Shown: positions 48,301 to 59,775, counted from the stretch's first letter. The stretch is DNA of 64,000 nucleotides from Xiphydria camelus (GCA_963678675.1 OY783196.1:18966138-19030137), one strand, 5' to 3'. Made by a program: numbers and translations. Notes: generated by a model from the sequence alone, not told the origin.

Positions 48301-49602
48301 ACCCAGAAAAATCATTTTTTTTTATTATGAACGTATTCGCGAACGTTTATTTTAAATTAAAGTAATTTTTTAAGGACCGAGAACATGTAAGAAATAGGTA
48401 TGATATTGGGTGGAACCGTTCGGTAATCGATTAGAACGATTTCCAATAATAAATATTCTACGCCTTTCGATCGCCTTCCTTCTCTCTACGGCATGTGTAC
48501 CATTACGCAATCTCACTCAACCGAGAACGTCCATCGAGAACTCATCGAGACGAAAGTGAGTGCAACAGACGCTTCGCAAAATACTACGTTCGAAAACAAC
48601 AAAATAATGGGCACGTGATTCCTGAGAACCGCGCGATAATAACATTTACCTGGAAATGTGGAAGATAAATACCATCATCCCCCCCCCCCCCCCCCCCACC
48701 ACGTGGATTTATATAGAACTTCCAAGTATCTTCCAAAAATATCTAATCTCGGAGAGCGTTTCGGCTAGATTTATCATCGATGTAACCTTTACGCCCGAAA
48801 TAGATGTTAAATCCATTAAAAGAAGCCGGGTTCTTTTAATGGGAAATCTAGATTTTGATTTTACCGCTCGTTTCGATTTTAACATCGCGACGTTCGTCGC
48901 GATCTGATTCGATAGAGAAGTGTGGAATGTAACGGAGAAGCGATCAGTCGTCAAGGCCTGAAACTCTTACGTAATGTGCGATCGTTCCTGTCTCGTGACA
49001 CGGTAGATCATAAACATCGCGACAGCTGAACCAAAAAAATGGGAAACACGATCTTCCATTTTCGGTCCTCCTTCTCAACTTTCGTTTCATTTAGAGACGT
49101 TTACCGGAAATACTGGTGCTACCGAAATCGCAACGCTTGCCAACACGGATCCAGAGGTGGAAGTCGTTTAAATTTAGTAAATGCCGAGTTTGTACCGCTG
49201 CTACTACTACGCGTAGGTCGGTGCTACGCCTTGTTGGCGAAACATCTGTCCGCGGAAATTATGAAATAAATTTAATTACATTCTTCCGGTAATCTAACAA
49301 AGATGTAATTTTACAACAGTCCACGAGAGGTTTACTTTTACGTAAACCTTCGAGAAAATTAATAATTTTTTAATTATCGAACTGCATTATGATAATCGAC
49401 TCGGGTCTATATATTATTGGGCAGCAGATAGTTCTTATTTCGCGTTGTTGAAAAAAATAAATACCAAAACATATCCCTCGTTCGAAGTCTCATCCCTCGC
49501 GCGACAAAGCGTATCAAACCCCTCCACCTGCCCCCGCGAATCGAGCAATCATATACCCAAGACGCTAACCCCGCTATCGTAAAAACGAACAATTTCCCTT
49601 AC
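45317..49602. other. AT-rich stretch without a supported gene
   Basis: Low-complexity AT sequence around 47,500-47,560, a C homopolymer at about 48,679-48,697 and a perfect 12-bp hairpin (CCATTAAAAGAA/TTCTTTTAATGG) at 48,813-48,842. The short open frames are compatible with chance. Confidence 0.5.
48679..48697. repeat. C homopolymer, about 19 bases
   Basis: Uninterrupted C run in AT-rich surroundings, on the same strand as the run at 20,271. Confidence 0.9.
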
Positions 49603-49929
49603 CTACCGCCGCCGATGACAGTCCGGAGGAAGGGCGACGCGTCCCCGGGTATGCTTCCCCGTCAGAGACGTTCGCGCGCTAACGACGCCGCTTTCTCCCT
49701 CGATCTCGTCCTTCGCCAAGATTTCGACCTGCGGCACCAGCGAGATCTCCGACACTCTCGACCAATCCTCTTTCGCCAACTGAAATGCTGCGTACTCGGC
49801 ACGCCGGAGGAACGACGATTTCGTATCGGGCGCGAACCGAATCACAGAGAGCCGCCGAGAGAGCGGCACCGGGGAGAGAGCCACGGGGCCCTGTGAAGCA
49901 CGTCTCTCCTCAAGGACGAAATAACGGTG
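49603..49929 (-). CDS. Candidate exon of an unidentified protein
   Basis: The minus strand is open for 108 codons between a TAG at 49,930-49,932 and a TAG at 49,603-49,605. The peptide reads HRYFVLEERR...LSVIRFAPDTKSSFLRRAEY AAFQLAKEDWSRVSEISLVP QVEILAKDEIEGESGVV. It is balanced in acidic, basic and hydrophobic residues, unlike the Arg/Ser-rich shadows around it, and its third codon positions are mostly G or C. CTTCACAG at about 49,892 could be an acceptor in phase 0. At the 3' side GTAGGT (49,606-49,601) and GTAAGG (49,602-49,597) are overlapping donor candidates, so the terminal TAG may be intronic. The antisense frame is also open, which lowers confidence. No family recognised. Confidence 0.35.
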   Translation of the reverse strand, partial: HRYFVLEERRASQGPVALSPVPLSRRLSVIRFAPDTKSSFLRRAEYAAFQLAKEDWSRVSEISLVPQVEILAKDEIEGESGVVSARTSLTGKHTRGRVALPPDCHRRR

Positions 49930-52383
49930 CTACCGACACGCGCGACGCGCCTATACGTCCTCGATGACGGGGGGGGCTCACTGTTTTTTTTTCCTCGCGT
50001 CCAGGTCGACGCGGTCGCGCGGAGACACTTTTCGCGAGTCGCGTTTTCGCCCCGACAGGCGCGTGTATGCACTCGGCGCGAAGCGGCGATCGACGTGGCA
50101 CCGTTTCTCGGCGTGTGCGGTCCGCGTACGAGCCTCTTCGACGAGAAACGAACGAAGTGGAGACGGAACGCGTGGATATCGCGCTGCCTAAGTATATACC
50201 GAGAGCACAGCGTGGGTATGTAGATATTCCGTGTAGTGGGGCGCGTGCGCTCTCGCGGCGACCTTTATTTACATAGGCACTGGTCGTGTGTGGGTGTGAG
50301 TATAGATCCCACGTACGCGCGCGAATATACGAACCGCGCCGTGCACACACTTGTCGTTCGGTAGCTCTGGTGGCGTACCTACCGCGCGTATAGTGCTTGG
50401 ATGCACCGTGATGCGGAATGACCCTGGCGCACGCGATAAGAAGCTGCGCTGGGAAACTGTACGGGAACTGTTATGGTCTTTGGCTGATGATGCAAGAGCA
50501 AGCGTTACCGCGGCAGAAAGTAACTATGCTTCCTCCAGCTATAATACATGTGGTGAAAACCACTTGAGATACGTTTAGTTCCATGTGCAGCTCGATACGG
50601 AACATGTACCTATCAGTGTCATCCGTCGGGATAAAACGAACCTATGCATTCTCGAAAGGATCGAAAGGATTGAGTTGAACGGACGTGGCTATCACCCGGA
50701 AACTGAGAGTAAAATAATAGTCTGTATTAACGCGGTTCGATATAGAAAATTAATGTTATTCGGAAATGCTTTCTTACATCACGGTTAAATCAGAGTTACG
50801 AGTATAAAAAAATTAGATCCGACAGCGCAAAGCTGAGAAAAATGCGTAAAGAACTACGCGAGTAGCAGAGATCGGTGAGCGGATCGGAGCATCGATACAG
50901 GCACGTTTGTATTATTCACGTTTGTGTGTCAAGTAAACGTGTGCATACATGTGTAGGCCGGTATACGCGGTACGCTCGATGTAGGCAGCATATATACCTG
51001 TACGAACTTAGAATTAAGACGGCGGTCTATTACGTAATATCGCGTATCCAACACACATACGAGTGTGTATTCATACTAGCCGCACTGAAAACATTCATCA
51101 CGGCTCCGTAAGACCGGTTCGTGATTAACTTGTAATTTCGAACGTCGCCCGTAACCAACTGATTCTAACAATTATCTTACACCGATCGACAGTTAACGTT
51201 ATGTGAAATTATTATAGTTACACGATATGTCGATTTTCTTTCTTCGAAATATTTAATTGGGTAGCGAATATCTGAGTAATATAGGACGACATTATAGTCC
51301 CAAGTACGGCATTTCAATATGACACATCGAGATTAGGATATTAATTCGGGTAAAAACCACGTGCATCGTATCTGTAAAAAAAAAAGTAGTCTATTTCTGT
51401 CCTGGAAATAAATGTATTCGAGAATAATAACCGAGTGTTCATTCCGATCTAATATTAGATCTCCATTCCTTTCCCTTCCCATAATAACGGTTCATTCGTG
51501 AAAGCAAACGAGCCGTTGTATTTTGGTCGACAGTCATTTTTATCCCTTTCTCAGAAAAACACATAGAGCGTATACTTCGGTTACGGTTTCTCGAAACTAT
51601 CGATCTTCATATTATTTTCGCGACGTTTGCAAATATGCGGAATCGGCTCGAAATAAAACGAGGGGACTTCTGAGAGAAGATAAAATTGTGTGAGACTCTT
51701 TTTCTCCTCTCGATCCAATTTCCGAGATGTCACGGAGTTCGATCGACAAAATCGAACCGGGCGATTCGCCCGAGGCGTGTCGAGATCAACGCGACTCCGA
51801 AATTTGTAAGGATATCGCTTCCTGGCGGGATCGAACCGCACCGGGCGAGGCTACAGTCTGGATCCGTCAGGTCGATAGACGTTACGAGCTAACGAGGGGT
51901 TTATTACATTATAATATGCATGTAGAGCGCAGACCCTCGCGCCGCTATAAACAACGGATAGATAATAGATTGTTCGGAGAAGGGAGGTGCATCTTAAATT
52001 CACGGAATCATTAGACTATAACTCAATTATGTAACGCGAGGCGTTACGGGGGCGGGAGGGTTGCAGAGGCGTGAGAGGGAGTGAGAGCGAGCGCGGGGGC
52101 AAAAAGTCCGAGGGTTGAAAGACGCCAGTCATCCAGTTCCTAAACGATCATCGGCGTTGGAGTACCATGCGTATGCGAGACGGCGCTGTTCCAATGGAAG
52201 GATCGCTTTTCGGTAGAGCAGAACTCGTGATACTAACTGTTTCGTGATAATACCGTATCATCTTTTCCGCTCGTAAATGGGCGTCGTCAACGTCCTCGAC
52301 GATTCGGAGGGTGCTCTCGATACAGCGCGAAGAGCTCGACGTACTCGCGGAAAGTTTCCGAACGTGTTCGACGCACGGGAGAT
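49930..52383. other. Stretch without a supported gene
   Basis: CpG-rich to about 50,400, then AT-richer. A 95-codon frame from ATG at 51,727 (MSRSSIDKIEPGDSPEA...) has no context to support it. No repeats with definable ends. Confidence 0.45.
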
Positions 52384-52881
52384 ACACGGAAAAAAAGAAT
52401 TAGTTGGATCCACTGAAAATTAATTGAAGAGGCAAGTGGATGAAGGTGTTATGTAACGTTTTTTTATAAAAAATGAGATCACTCAGTGGATAAAAGTGTT
52501 GTGTCCGAATGTAACTTCTGGTAAATCTTGGATAGCTCTAATGCCATTCAAAACCCAGATATTACATGGAGTAAGTTTAGTATTCCATATGTCTACTGTA
52601 TGGAAGGCGGCTTACAAACTCAAATATCTCAGAACCAACTTTTTGTTACATAACACCTTCATCCACTTGCCTCTTCAATTATGGGGTCGAAAATAATTAT
52701 TTATTTATATCAATTACATTTTTTAACGCATCAATTAGATATCTCTTCCTTACGATCATCTGGAATAGTATGTGATTGCAAAGAAGAAATATGAAAAAAG
52801 TTGAAATTGATGTAAATAAATGATTACTTGCGACCCCACAACTAATTTTTAGTACATCCAACTAATTCTTTTTCTCCGTGT
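52384..52881. mobile_element. Nested foldback element, about 500 bp
   Basis: Outer terminal inverted repeats of about 40 bp start ACACGGA(A/G)AAAAAGAATT and continue AGTTGGAT. Inside them, 52,422-52,457 and 52,645-52,680 form a perfect 36-bp inverted repeat (AATTGAAGAGGCAAGTGGAT onward). The space between the right inner arm and the right end (52,681-52,840) is AT-rich and has no left-hand counterpart. A second element may therefore have inserted, or the interior may have been rearranged. No coding capacity. Confidence 0.7.
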
Positions 52882-53797
52882 GCAACACGAATGGAGGGAG
52901 ATATAACGGGAAGGAATACAGAAGATTCTCTTTTGATTTTAATTACCTTCAAGCTTTCAGCGAGATGGTAAAGAGAATTTGCGATTTCGATGATTTCTAA
53001 ATTTAGATACGAATAATGGAAGGTTAAAAAATCCCCAGAAAGAGTTAGGTAATGGCAAGGCTCAGTAGTCAAAAAAATCAGCAGGATGTACGACTATTAA
53101 ACTAGATATGTCGTGTACAAAGACCGGGGCATTCCGCACAGAGGGGTTCATCGGGAATCACCCAAAGCGCAAGGGTCCATAGGTGACCATACGTTATTCG
53201 TTTATGTGCGTTCTGTATGATTGCAATTGGGAATTCCGCGAGAGCTTCGACCGACGAGTAAATACGAATGAATTCGTAATTAAGCGTGCAGAGTTTCGTT
53301 ACACGGCAACACGTTGCGCATTCAATACCTAATACGCGTATGTGTACCTTGCTTCCGTGTCACATGCCTCCGCACGGGCAACACAAATTACAAGTAGGGA
53401 TACGAGTGCCGAGCCACACACACACACACACGCGCGCGACGCGCGCGCTCTCCTTTGCGTTACGACTGCGATACGCACACCTGTGGCGTCAGCGAGAGAA
53501 TCAGGTTAGCGCGGCTCCGAACCATTTCCGAGGCCTCTTTTATCGATCCGAGATCCGTGAAGTAGATCTCCGCCTGTCCAACACGGCCTGCTGGTTCGGA
53601 GAAAAGCTACTAAACTCGGTAACACGGCGTGGTACCCGACCTGTAACTTGTTCCCGATAAACGTTCGTTATGAATTTTCATGATTTGCCGGAATTAGCGG
53701 GGATTTACGTAGAACGAGGCTACGCGTTCCACGATCCACGGGCTGGATTCTTCGTGGAAAGGCTGCGTCGTGGAAACGCACGTATGTATGCGTGTGG
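52882..53797. other. Stretch without a supported gene
   Basis: Contains a (CA)n run followed by alternating CG (about 53,416-53,450). An ORF of 124 codons spans this run and is not credible as a gene. Confidence 0.5.
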
Positions 53798-54075
53798 ATA
53801 TTTGTGTACCCTGGAATAGAAAGGGCGGATGTCCTAAAATTCAAGTTTTGGGATAAATGTATATTCTAGAATAAAAAAGCCTGATCTTTTCATTGAGCAC
53901 GGTTATAATTATGATATTATAATATGTACCACAAAAATCACAGTTTCCCTAACAAATTAGCAAAAGAAATGAATTTACATTGACCTATTTGACCGCACTC
54001 ACAGAATCAACTGTTTACGCGAATGCAGGGTTTTGGACAACCGCCCTTTCTATTCCAAGGTACAGATTTGTGGAT
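53798..54075. mobile_element. Palindromic MITE-like element, about 275 bp
   Basis: Arms of about 40 bp: TACCCTGGAATAGAAAGGGC on the left, and TACCTTGGAATAGAAAGGGC from the right on the opposite strand, preceded by GGATATTTGTG/CCACAAATCTG-like sequence. The AT-rich centre has no coding capacity. Exact ends and target duplication are unclear. Confidence 0.55.
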
Positions 54076-54966
54076 AGGTACGTATAGTCCACGAATGGGT
54101 TGGGGCGGTGGGATCACGAAAGCCTGATTTTCGAACCCGATAGTCACGCATCCTTATGACTCGTAGAAACGAACTTCCATCGTCCATATGGGGGATTAAA
54201 AATTAATGAATTTTTCAATTTTTATAAAAGGTTTTTGTTATACACGCGTCATCGGAGTGGGTAAGATTTGAAAAAACTGATGTCGTACTTAATTATATTA
54301 TGGCCAGAGCCTATAGCGAAATATGAAAGTAAAATTGTTCGACTTTTCCAAATTTTCTAATCTGTAATAATTAGTTTTCCCTGAACCTTGTACACGTGTC
54401 GATTCGATTGTGATTTTTGGAATCAGTACGCAAGAAAACGTAAATAGAATACGATGACGAAACGATCGCTTTCATAGATTTCGGTTCGTAACAAAATCTT
54501 AAGAGATAGGGTAAAATGGGTAAGCCTGAAAAATTGACCCCTGGATGTCGCGAAAGGTAATGAGAATGAGGAGCTAACTTCCTATGCAACCTCACCCTGT
54601 CTCACACTAATCGTCAATAGATATTCGATTAAAAAATATAAACCCTCTCGTAGAGGAATTTAAATTATAGCGAGACACGATCGACCGAAATCTTTATTTA
54701 CTCCAGAATCCTCACTCGAGATCGATCTCGATAGCAGTCACCTGTCTCACGGTTCACTCGTCGAGGTCGACGACTCCGTAAATTTCTGCGAACTGATGAA
54801 TTCTCAGTAGGTGGCGAGGTATTCTGGGTGCCGGTACAGCGCTCCTCGGAACTAAACCAAACTTTCCTCTCTCTGCACAGCCGTCGGACCACTCACTGCA
54901 CTCTCGAGGACTACCCGGTTCGGAGCTCGTTAAGCTCGTTCGTCTCGTGAATCGCGGGCTTTCGAA
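54076..54966. other. Stretch without a supported gene
   Basis: AT-rich to about 54,660, then CpG-rich with open frames on both strands. Nothing identifiable. Confidence 0.5.
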
Positions 54967-54968
54967 TA

Positions 54969-55626
54969 CGAGGGCCATTTGAAAAGTTTCCGGCCTTATT
55001 GACAAGTAGTCATGATATAATTTAATTCTTGCTATCGTCTGATAGAGATGGCGTTGATACATGTATCCCATAAAAATGTCAAGTCATTCCGATCAGTACT
55101 TTGCTCATGTCACCTGGAAAAAAAAACTCAGGAAATAAAAGAGAGTTAGACTCAGTATATGGTGAAGTGTCCCCTTCGTACACAAACGTCAAACATTGGG
55201 TGGCTGAGTACAAACGTGACCATACCAGCATTTTTGATGATGAACGTTCTCGACGCCCAAAAACTGTTTTAACTGACGAAATGATGGACTTAGTGCATGA
55301 AACTGTGATGGAAGATCGTCGATTGGCCATGAAGGAGATTGCTGAGGCTTGTAAGGTATCAGATGAACGGGTGCACAAGATTTTGCACGAGGATTTGGAT
55401 ATGAGAAAATTATCCGCGCGCTGGGTGTCGAATTTGTTGTGTACGCTGTAGACCGGTATTTTTCAGGTGGATTGAAAGAATGTTTTTCTGACGGCTTGAA
55501 GGGTTGGGAGAAACGATGGATTAGATGTATCGAGTTACGAGAAGACTATGTTGAGAAATACATTTTTTTTTACCTTAAAATATGTGTTTTTTCTAAAAAG
55601 GCCGGAAACTTTTCAAATGACTCTCG
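54969..55626 (+). mobile_element. Internally deleted mariner element, about 658 bp
   Basis: Inverted terminal repeats of 29 bp with two mismatches (CGAGGGCCATTTGAAAAGTT / CGAGAGTCATTTGAAAAGTT). They are flanked by TA on both sides (54,967-54,968 and 55,627-55,628), the Tc1/mariner target. A full mariner is about 1.3 kb; here the N-terminal HTH part is joined to the C-terminal end and the catalytic middle is gone. The termini are well preserved, so it could have been moved by a transposase supplied elsewhere. Confidence 0.85.
55101..55560 (+). pseudogene. Mariner transposase remnant (HTH region plus C-terminal scrap)
   Basis: The first part reads NVKHWVAEYKRDHTSIFDDE, RSRRPKTVLTDEMMDLVHET, EIAEACKVSDERVHKILHED and LDMRKLSARWV. 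This is the paired-like helix-turn-helix DNA-binding region of mariner transposases, including the conserved HEDL...KLSARWVP-type motif (here ARWVS). A break near 55,440 joins it, in another frame, to YFSGGLKECFSDGLKGWEKRWIRCIEL-type sequence from the C-terminus. The DDD catalytic core is absent. The region before 55,175 is also disrupted. Non-functional as an enzyme. Confidence 0.8.
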
Positions 55627-55628
55627 TA

Positions 55629-56101
55629 TTACGCGTTGAAAAAAAAAAAAAAATATATGACGTTCTTTTCTATCTCATTGGTTGAAGCAAGAAAACATTT
55701 TTAAACTATGGCAAATGAGTTTACAATTGAACTTGATTAAATCGTAGGGCTGAATTATTTTACCCCTACACTAAGACTCCGTGTTGCTCCGATATATGTA
55801 TCAAGCGGTAGAGTGGAGGTTTGACGGAAACGTCTCGGAATCCACAATTAAGTAACCATTCACTGATTAACAATATCCATTAAATCAAACATCCGTTTTC
55901 AGTCGAATCTCTCCTTTCCCGTATAAAAATCATGCCCTCCTTCTTTCCTATCCAACCTGAGCAACCAACCGCGAGGTGCAAATTGCACTATAATACGTAA
56001 TTGCCTCGCGCATGCACTCGCGGACCGATTTCTACGCCAGTAGGACGTTTAGACGGTTCGGACCAATGGTGAGACCGACATCTCGCAGCGCCACGCCCCA
56101 C
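55629..56101. other. Stretch without a supported gene
   Basis: A/T-rich flank of the mariner copy, starting with a poly-A run at about 55,640-55,652. No exon recognised before the candidate exon at 56,102. Confidence 0.5.
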
Positions 56102-56397
56102 CAGCCTCCCCGAGATCGGTGCGCGGTCCACGGTGATGCGGCCGGCAGCCGTCTTGAAATTGTCCTGGAGATGCGAGCGGATCGCTATGCTCGATGGGTC
56201 GATATCACTACCGCCACCCGCCGCCGATACCGCGATGATATTGACCTGTATAGTAGTCTCGCGCACGAGCAGGTGCTGCGAGTCTTCCGCGACTCCCGAG
56301 CCGCGGTGCGTAGGCTGCCGCGTCCGATCGGAACGCCGAAGGGGTATACCGATCGCACCGCAAAGTTCCAATGAAGGGTGAGTGTATCGGTAGAACG
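56102..56397 (-). CDS. Candidate exon of an unidentified protein
   Basis: A pyrimidine-rich acceptor (CGGCTTTGCATTTCGCAG) opens a phase-1 frame of about 98 codons. It reads FYRYTHPSLELCGAIGIPLR, then EDSQHLLVRETTIQVNIIAV, SAAGGGSDIDPSSIAIRSHL and QDNFKTAAGRITVDRAPISG. The composition is balanced and third codon positions are mostly G or C. The frame stays open to 55,988; a GTGGGG at 56,101 is the best-placed but weak donor. The beta-rich look (alternating hydrophobic residues) would suit an extracellular domain, but I cannot name one. The opposite strand is also open across much of this interval. Confidence 0.35.
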
Positions 56398-57945
56398 CTG
56401 CGAAATGCAAAGCCGATGGACCCTATCGAGGGTGGGTCAATAGTTGCCCCGTAGTCGGTGCGCGGGAATCGTGCAACGGGGAGCCATTATTATTGCAACA
56501 TCGATCCAAGATGGTAGGTACGTGGTAACAAAGAGCGCGAGAGCAAGAGAGACTCTGGAGAAGAGAAGGGGGGACGGAGAAAAAGAGAGAGAAAGAGAGC
56601 GAGTGTGGGCGGAGGTCCCTTTGGAGGGAAAAAGCGAATTGGAAGGCGAGGATACCCTCGTCACCGGGGGCTGAGAATGCTAATTGAATGCAAAACGTCT
56701 CGTCTGGCCTTTTACCGCTGCATCCACTTCGCGCATCGACGCCAGGAGCCGGTGAAATCGGTAGCGATCGCGAGATGCGAGAAATCGCACGGGTTTTCTA
56801 TGAATTTTGAGAGGAGAACTGTCCGTGACCTTGCGATGATACAGGGGTGGGGTGAGATGGAGGAGAAGGTGAAAGGGGCAGCGAACGGGAGGTGAGTAGG
56901 TATAACAGGATTTGCGTCTGATCCGCCGAGGCAGGATCCCCTTCGCGAATCAATGCGAATCGCGATCGTCGTGAAGCGACCGTTGATCTCGAAGATGGAT
57001 GTTGAAAAGAGAAGGAAAGTATATTCGTGACGCAATTCTTCAATTCAACGTTATTAATAAAACTGCCACAACGAACTCGGAAGGAAACTCTCGTTACGCT
57101 AGCGATTCGAATATTTTGCAATGAAAAAAATGGATAAGCAATGATTTTTATTGCTAATAGGAAATGTCGTCATTGGTGCGGCACCGGTACCTACTGTAAA
57201 ATTGGCAATAAAATGTCGCAGGTCTATTCGAGACGATAACGATATCGTTGCTTCGACAATGAAATTGCTGCCGACACTGCAATTTCTAATATTTTTACGG
57301 TATTTTATCGTACACGTTTCCTCCGCTAGCTCCATAAATTCTATTCTACAAACACTTCCAATTTCCCTCACCCCGGGAGAAACTGGGATATCGACGACAA
57401 ACGCGAGAGGATTGGTCAAAACGACGTTTCCGTCCAATCACTTTGACTTTATCGACCGTTCAATGGGTCTTCGGAGGAGGTTTCGCTTTTGTCTTTCGTC
57501 GTACCGTACCTATTCCGAGACGAAAAAACGGGGGAGCCCACCCGATAAACCGAGTCGAAACCGCGCGTCCAATCGACTGTCCACGGTTTAGGTGGTTAAT
57601 GAGTCGTGTAATGCGAGAACGCGTCGCAGCTAAAATTGGGCCCACCGTGTCGGTAAAAACACTTGTCATTGACACTTCATCGTTTTCCGTGCTCCCGACA
57701 CTTTTTTCCTCGTATGCCCACGAAGATCCCGTAAAGCGAAATATTCACGCCGGCTGGGTTTATCGAACGAGAGTGGCTGGACCGTAGGATTGCTCGATCT
57801 TGGGAATTGGATCTTGGGAACTCGCGAAGGCGGTCGGCTCTCGAGAGATCACGTTTTACGATACGTCCGGATATACCGAACGTCCTTTCAAACGAGGAAG
57901 AGCAATTCTGATAATTTCTAATTTAATGATCAATCGATTCGTTAA
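56398..57945. other. Stretch without a supported gene
   Basis: A purine-rich block (56,555-56,600, GA-rich) and open frames on both strands at 57,100-57,600 that I cannot choose between. No repeat with definable ends. Confidence 0.45.
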
Positions 57946-58331
57946 CCCTTACTTGCCACACTGGGGTTCGAAACAACCCCATGGTAAAATTCGTACTTGC
58001 CACACTGGGGTTGATTTACACCCCAGCGAGAAAAATTGTTATAACAAATAAATTATTGCATATTTGTACTTGAAAATTTTATCAGCTCTTCTTAAGAGCG
58101 TACTTTAAAAGACCGTGTAACTTTTATATTTTATTTTTTTCGCATACTTAATTTTAAGTTCTGGCTATACAAGTTACACGGTCTTTTAAAGTACGCTCTT
58201 AAGAAGAGCTGATAAAACTTTCAGGTACAAATATGCAATAATTTGTTTGTTATAACAATTTTTCTCGCTGGGGTGTAAATCAACCCCAGTGTGGCAAGTA
58301 CGTGATTCTATAGAAGTGTGGCAAGTAAGGG
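57946..58331. mobile_element. TTAA-flanked foldback MITE (piggyBac-type), 386 bp
   Basis: Directly flanked by TTAA (57,942-57,945 and 58,332-58,335). The termini begin CCCTTACTTGCCACACT on the left and CCCTTACTTGCCACACTTCT from the right. The arms then run about 170 bp as near-perfect reverse complements, through CAACCCCAGTGTGGCAAGTA, TTGTTATAAC and AGCTCTTCTTAAGAGCGTAC, to a loop of about 40 bp. A TTAA target and CCCT-type ends fit piggyBac MITEs. The CTTGCCACACTGGGGTT segment is repeated at the left end (57,951 and 57,994). No coding capacity. Confidence 0.75.
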
Positions 58332-58335
58332 TTAA

Positions 58336-59630
58336 TTTCGCAATGCGAAATAATAATTTAGACAAGAATTACACTTCACCGACGTCCGTACTTATACAAG
58401 AATAATACCGATCGACGCAATCCCATCGCCAAAATTAAATTGAGAGCGAGATCCTAAGATGCACCTGCTCGGTTTTTACGTCGAGCGCGTACGGCGCTCG
58501 CTCAATTTACGGGACGAAAGATGGCTTCCATTGTTTGCCGAAAATCCTTTTACCGCACTCGATGTGCTGCACGTTATAGCGCGGCGCCATTCTCCATCGC
58601 TCCGCAAACATCCTAAAAAGAACGGTTCGACGCCCGAGGAAGAGAAGAGACCCGAAGGAAAGGAATCTCTTCTCATCCGCGCGAACACCTTCGCGCAAAG
58701 GGTCCGTGCCTACACACCTTCGACGGGCGTTGCGTAGCCCGCGAACGGCACAATGAGGGCTTGATTTAACGGGCGTTGAAAATAAACAGCTGATTCAATT
58801 AGAAGAGCTCCGGCGAGGAGAAGGTGACGATGGAGGAGGGGAAGGGAGTGAGAGTAAATTTCGAGGCGCGGGCAGAAGGGTCTCCGTGTGATTGTGTACC
58901 GAGGCGACGGCTTCCTGGAATCCTCGGCTACCATTTACGACGCACGTTACGCTACACGATATTCCTGCGGTGTGCGCGACTTCGATCGTTACCTCACGAG
59001 TAGCGCGATCGGCGTCGATTCCCATGGCGGAGGACGACCCGCCACTTCGCTTCGATTTTCAGTGCCGATGAACCTTACGGCGCGAAAGTTCCTTGGTAAG
59101 ATCACCTTCGATCATAGATCTCTGGTCAAAGAGTTTCTTATCGTCCTGTCGACCGTACCCCCGATTTATCGCGATACCCTTCGAATTTTTCGAGTCTTCA
59201 CGGTGGTTCCCGTGGCAGATCCGGCGTCCACGGTCGAGGTATCCCACGAAAGGGGTTCTGTCACACATCGCACGGCGCGTTCGAAAGCGTCCAACGCGTA
59301 TATGCGTGAAAGAATATCGATCAGAAGATGACTAGGCTATTGGGGAAGGTCCTGCCCTTCCTGGGTTCCGCGAAAGAGCCCCGTGCGCGGCTACCAGGAA
59401 CAACCCCATGCATCTTGCGTTTATTCCATATCGCCCACGCCCTTCACGCCATCGATCGATCCGATTTCGATTTGATTAATTTCTCGGACAGTTCCACGTG
59501 ACCTTTCCCGCGCTCCACACCCCCTCGTCTTTGTTATTCTCGTCTGGATCCACCCTACGAGGATGCACCGCACGTAAAACAGTGCGCGCAGTGAGTTCTC
59601 GATATCGCGATCACTCGTGATATGTGGGGT
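58336..59630. other. Stretch with an ambiguous coding locus
   Basis: Between about 58,795 and 59,331 both strands look protein-like. The plus strand is open for 158 codons from 58,858 (YRGDGFLESSATIYDARYAT..., with a GTAAGA donor at 59,096). The minus strand has an ATG in a good Kozak context (CCGCCATGGGA) near 59,025, leading to MGIDADRATREVTIEVAHTA. I call neither. The rest holds no exon I can support. Confidence 0.35.
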
Positions 59631-59775
59631 ACATTCTTAATCTAAATCAGTGAAAAGTCGCTGAAATTCAGTGAATGGAAGTTTACTCAAATTATGATAA
59701 CCTTATATTCATTGGTTCTCAGTGCCTATACGCACCGATTCTCCGTTATTTTTACTGATTCAGATTAGGAGAGTA
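59631..59775. mobile_element. Palindromic MITE, copy 2 of the family at 9,438
   Basis: Left end TTCTTAATCTAAATCAGTGA; right end reverse-complemented TACTCTCCTAATCTGAATCA. It shares the internal GTGAAAAGTCG..GA and AACCTTATATTCA segments with the 9.4 kb copy, but its central hairpin is degraded. It ends directly against the next palindrome. Confidence 0.65.

Noticed and set aside
51815..51845. tRNA-like T-loop (GGTTCGATCCC on the minus strand)
   Set aside because: No D-arm, anticodon arm or acceptor stem can be paired around it. A similar GGTTCGAGTCC at 40,640 also fails.
53416..53450. CA/CG alternating run inside a 124-codon ORF
   Set aside because: The ORF is created by the repeat (His-Thr run). 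Only the repeat itself is supported.
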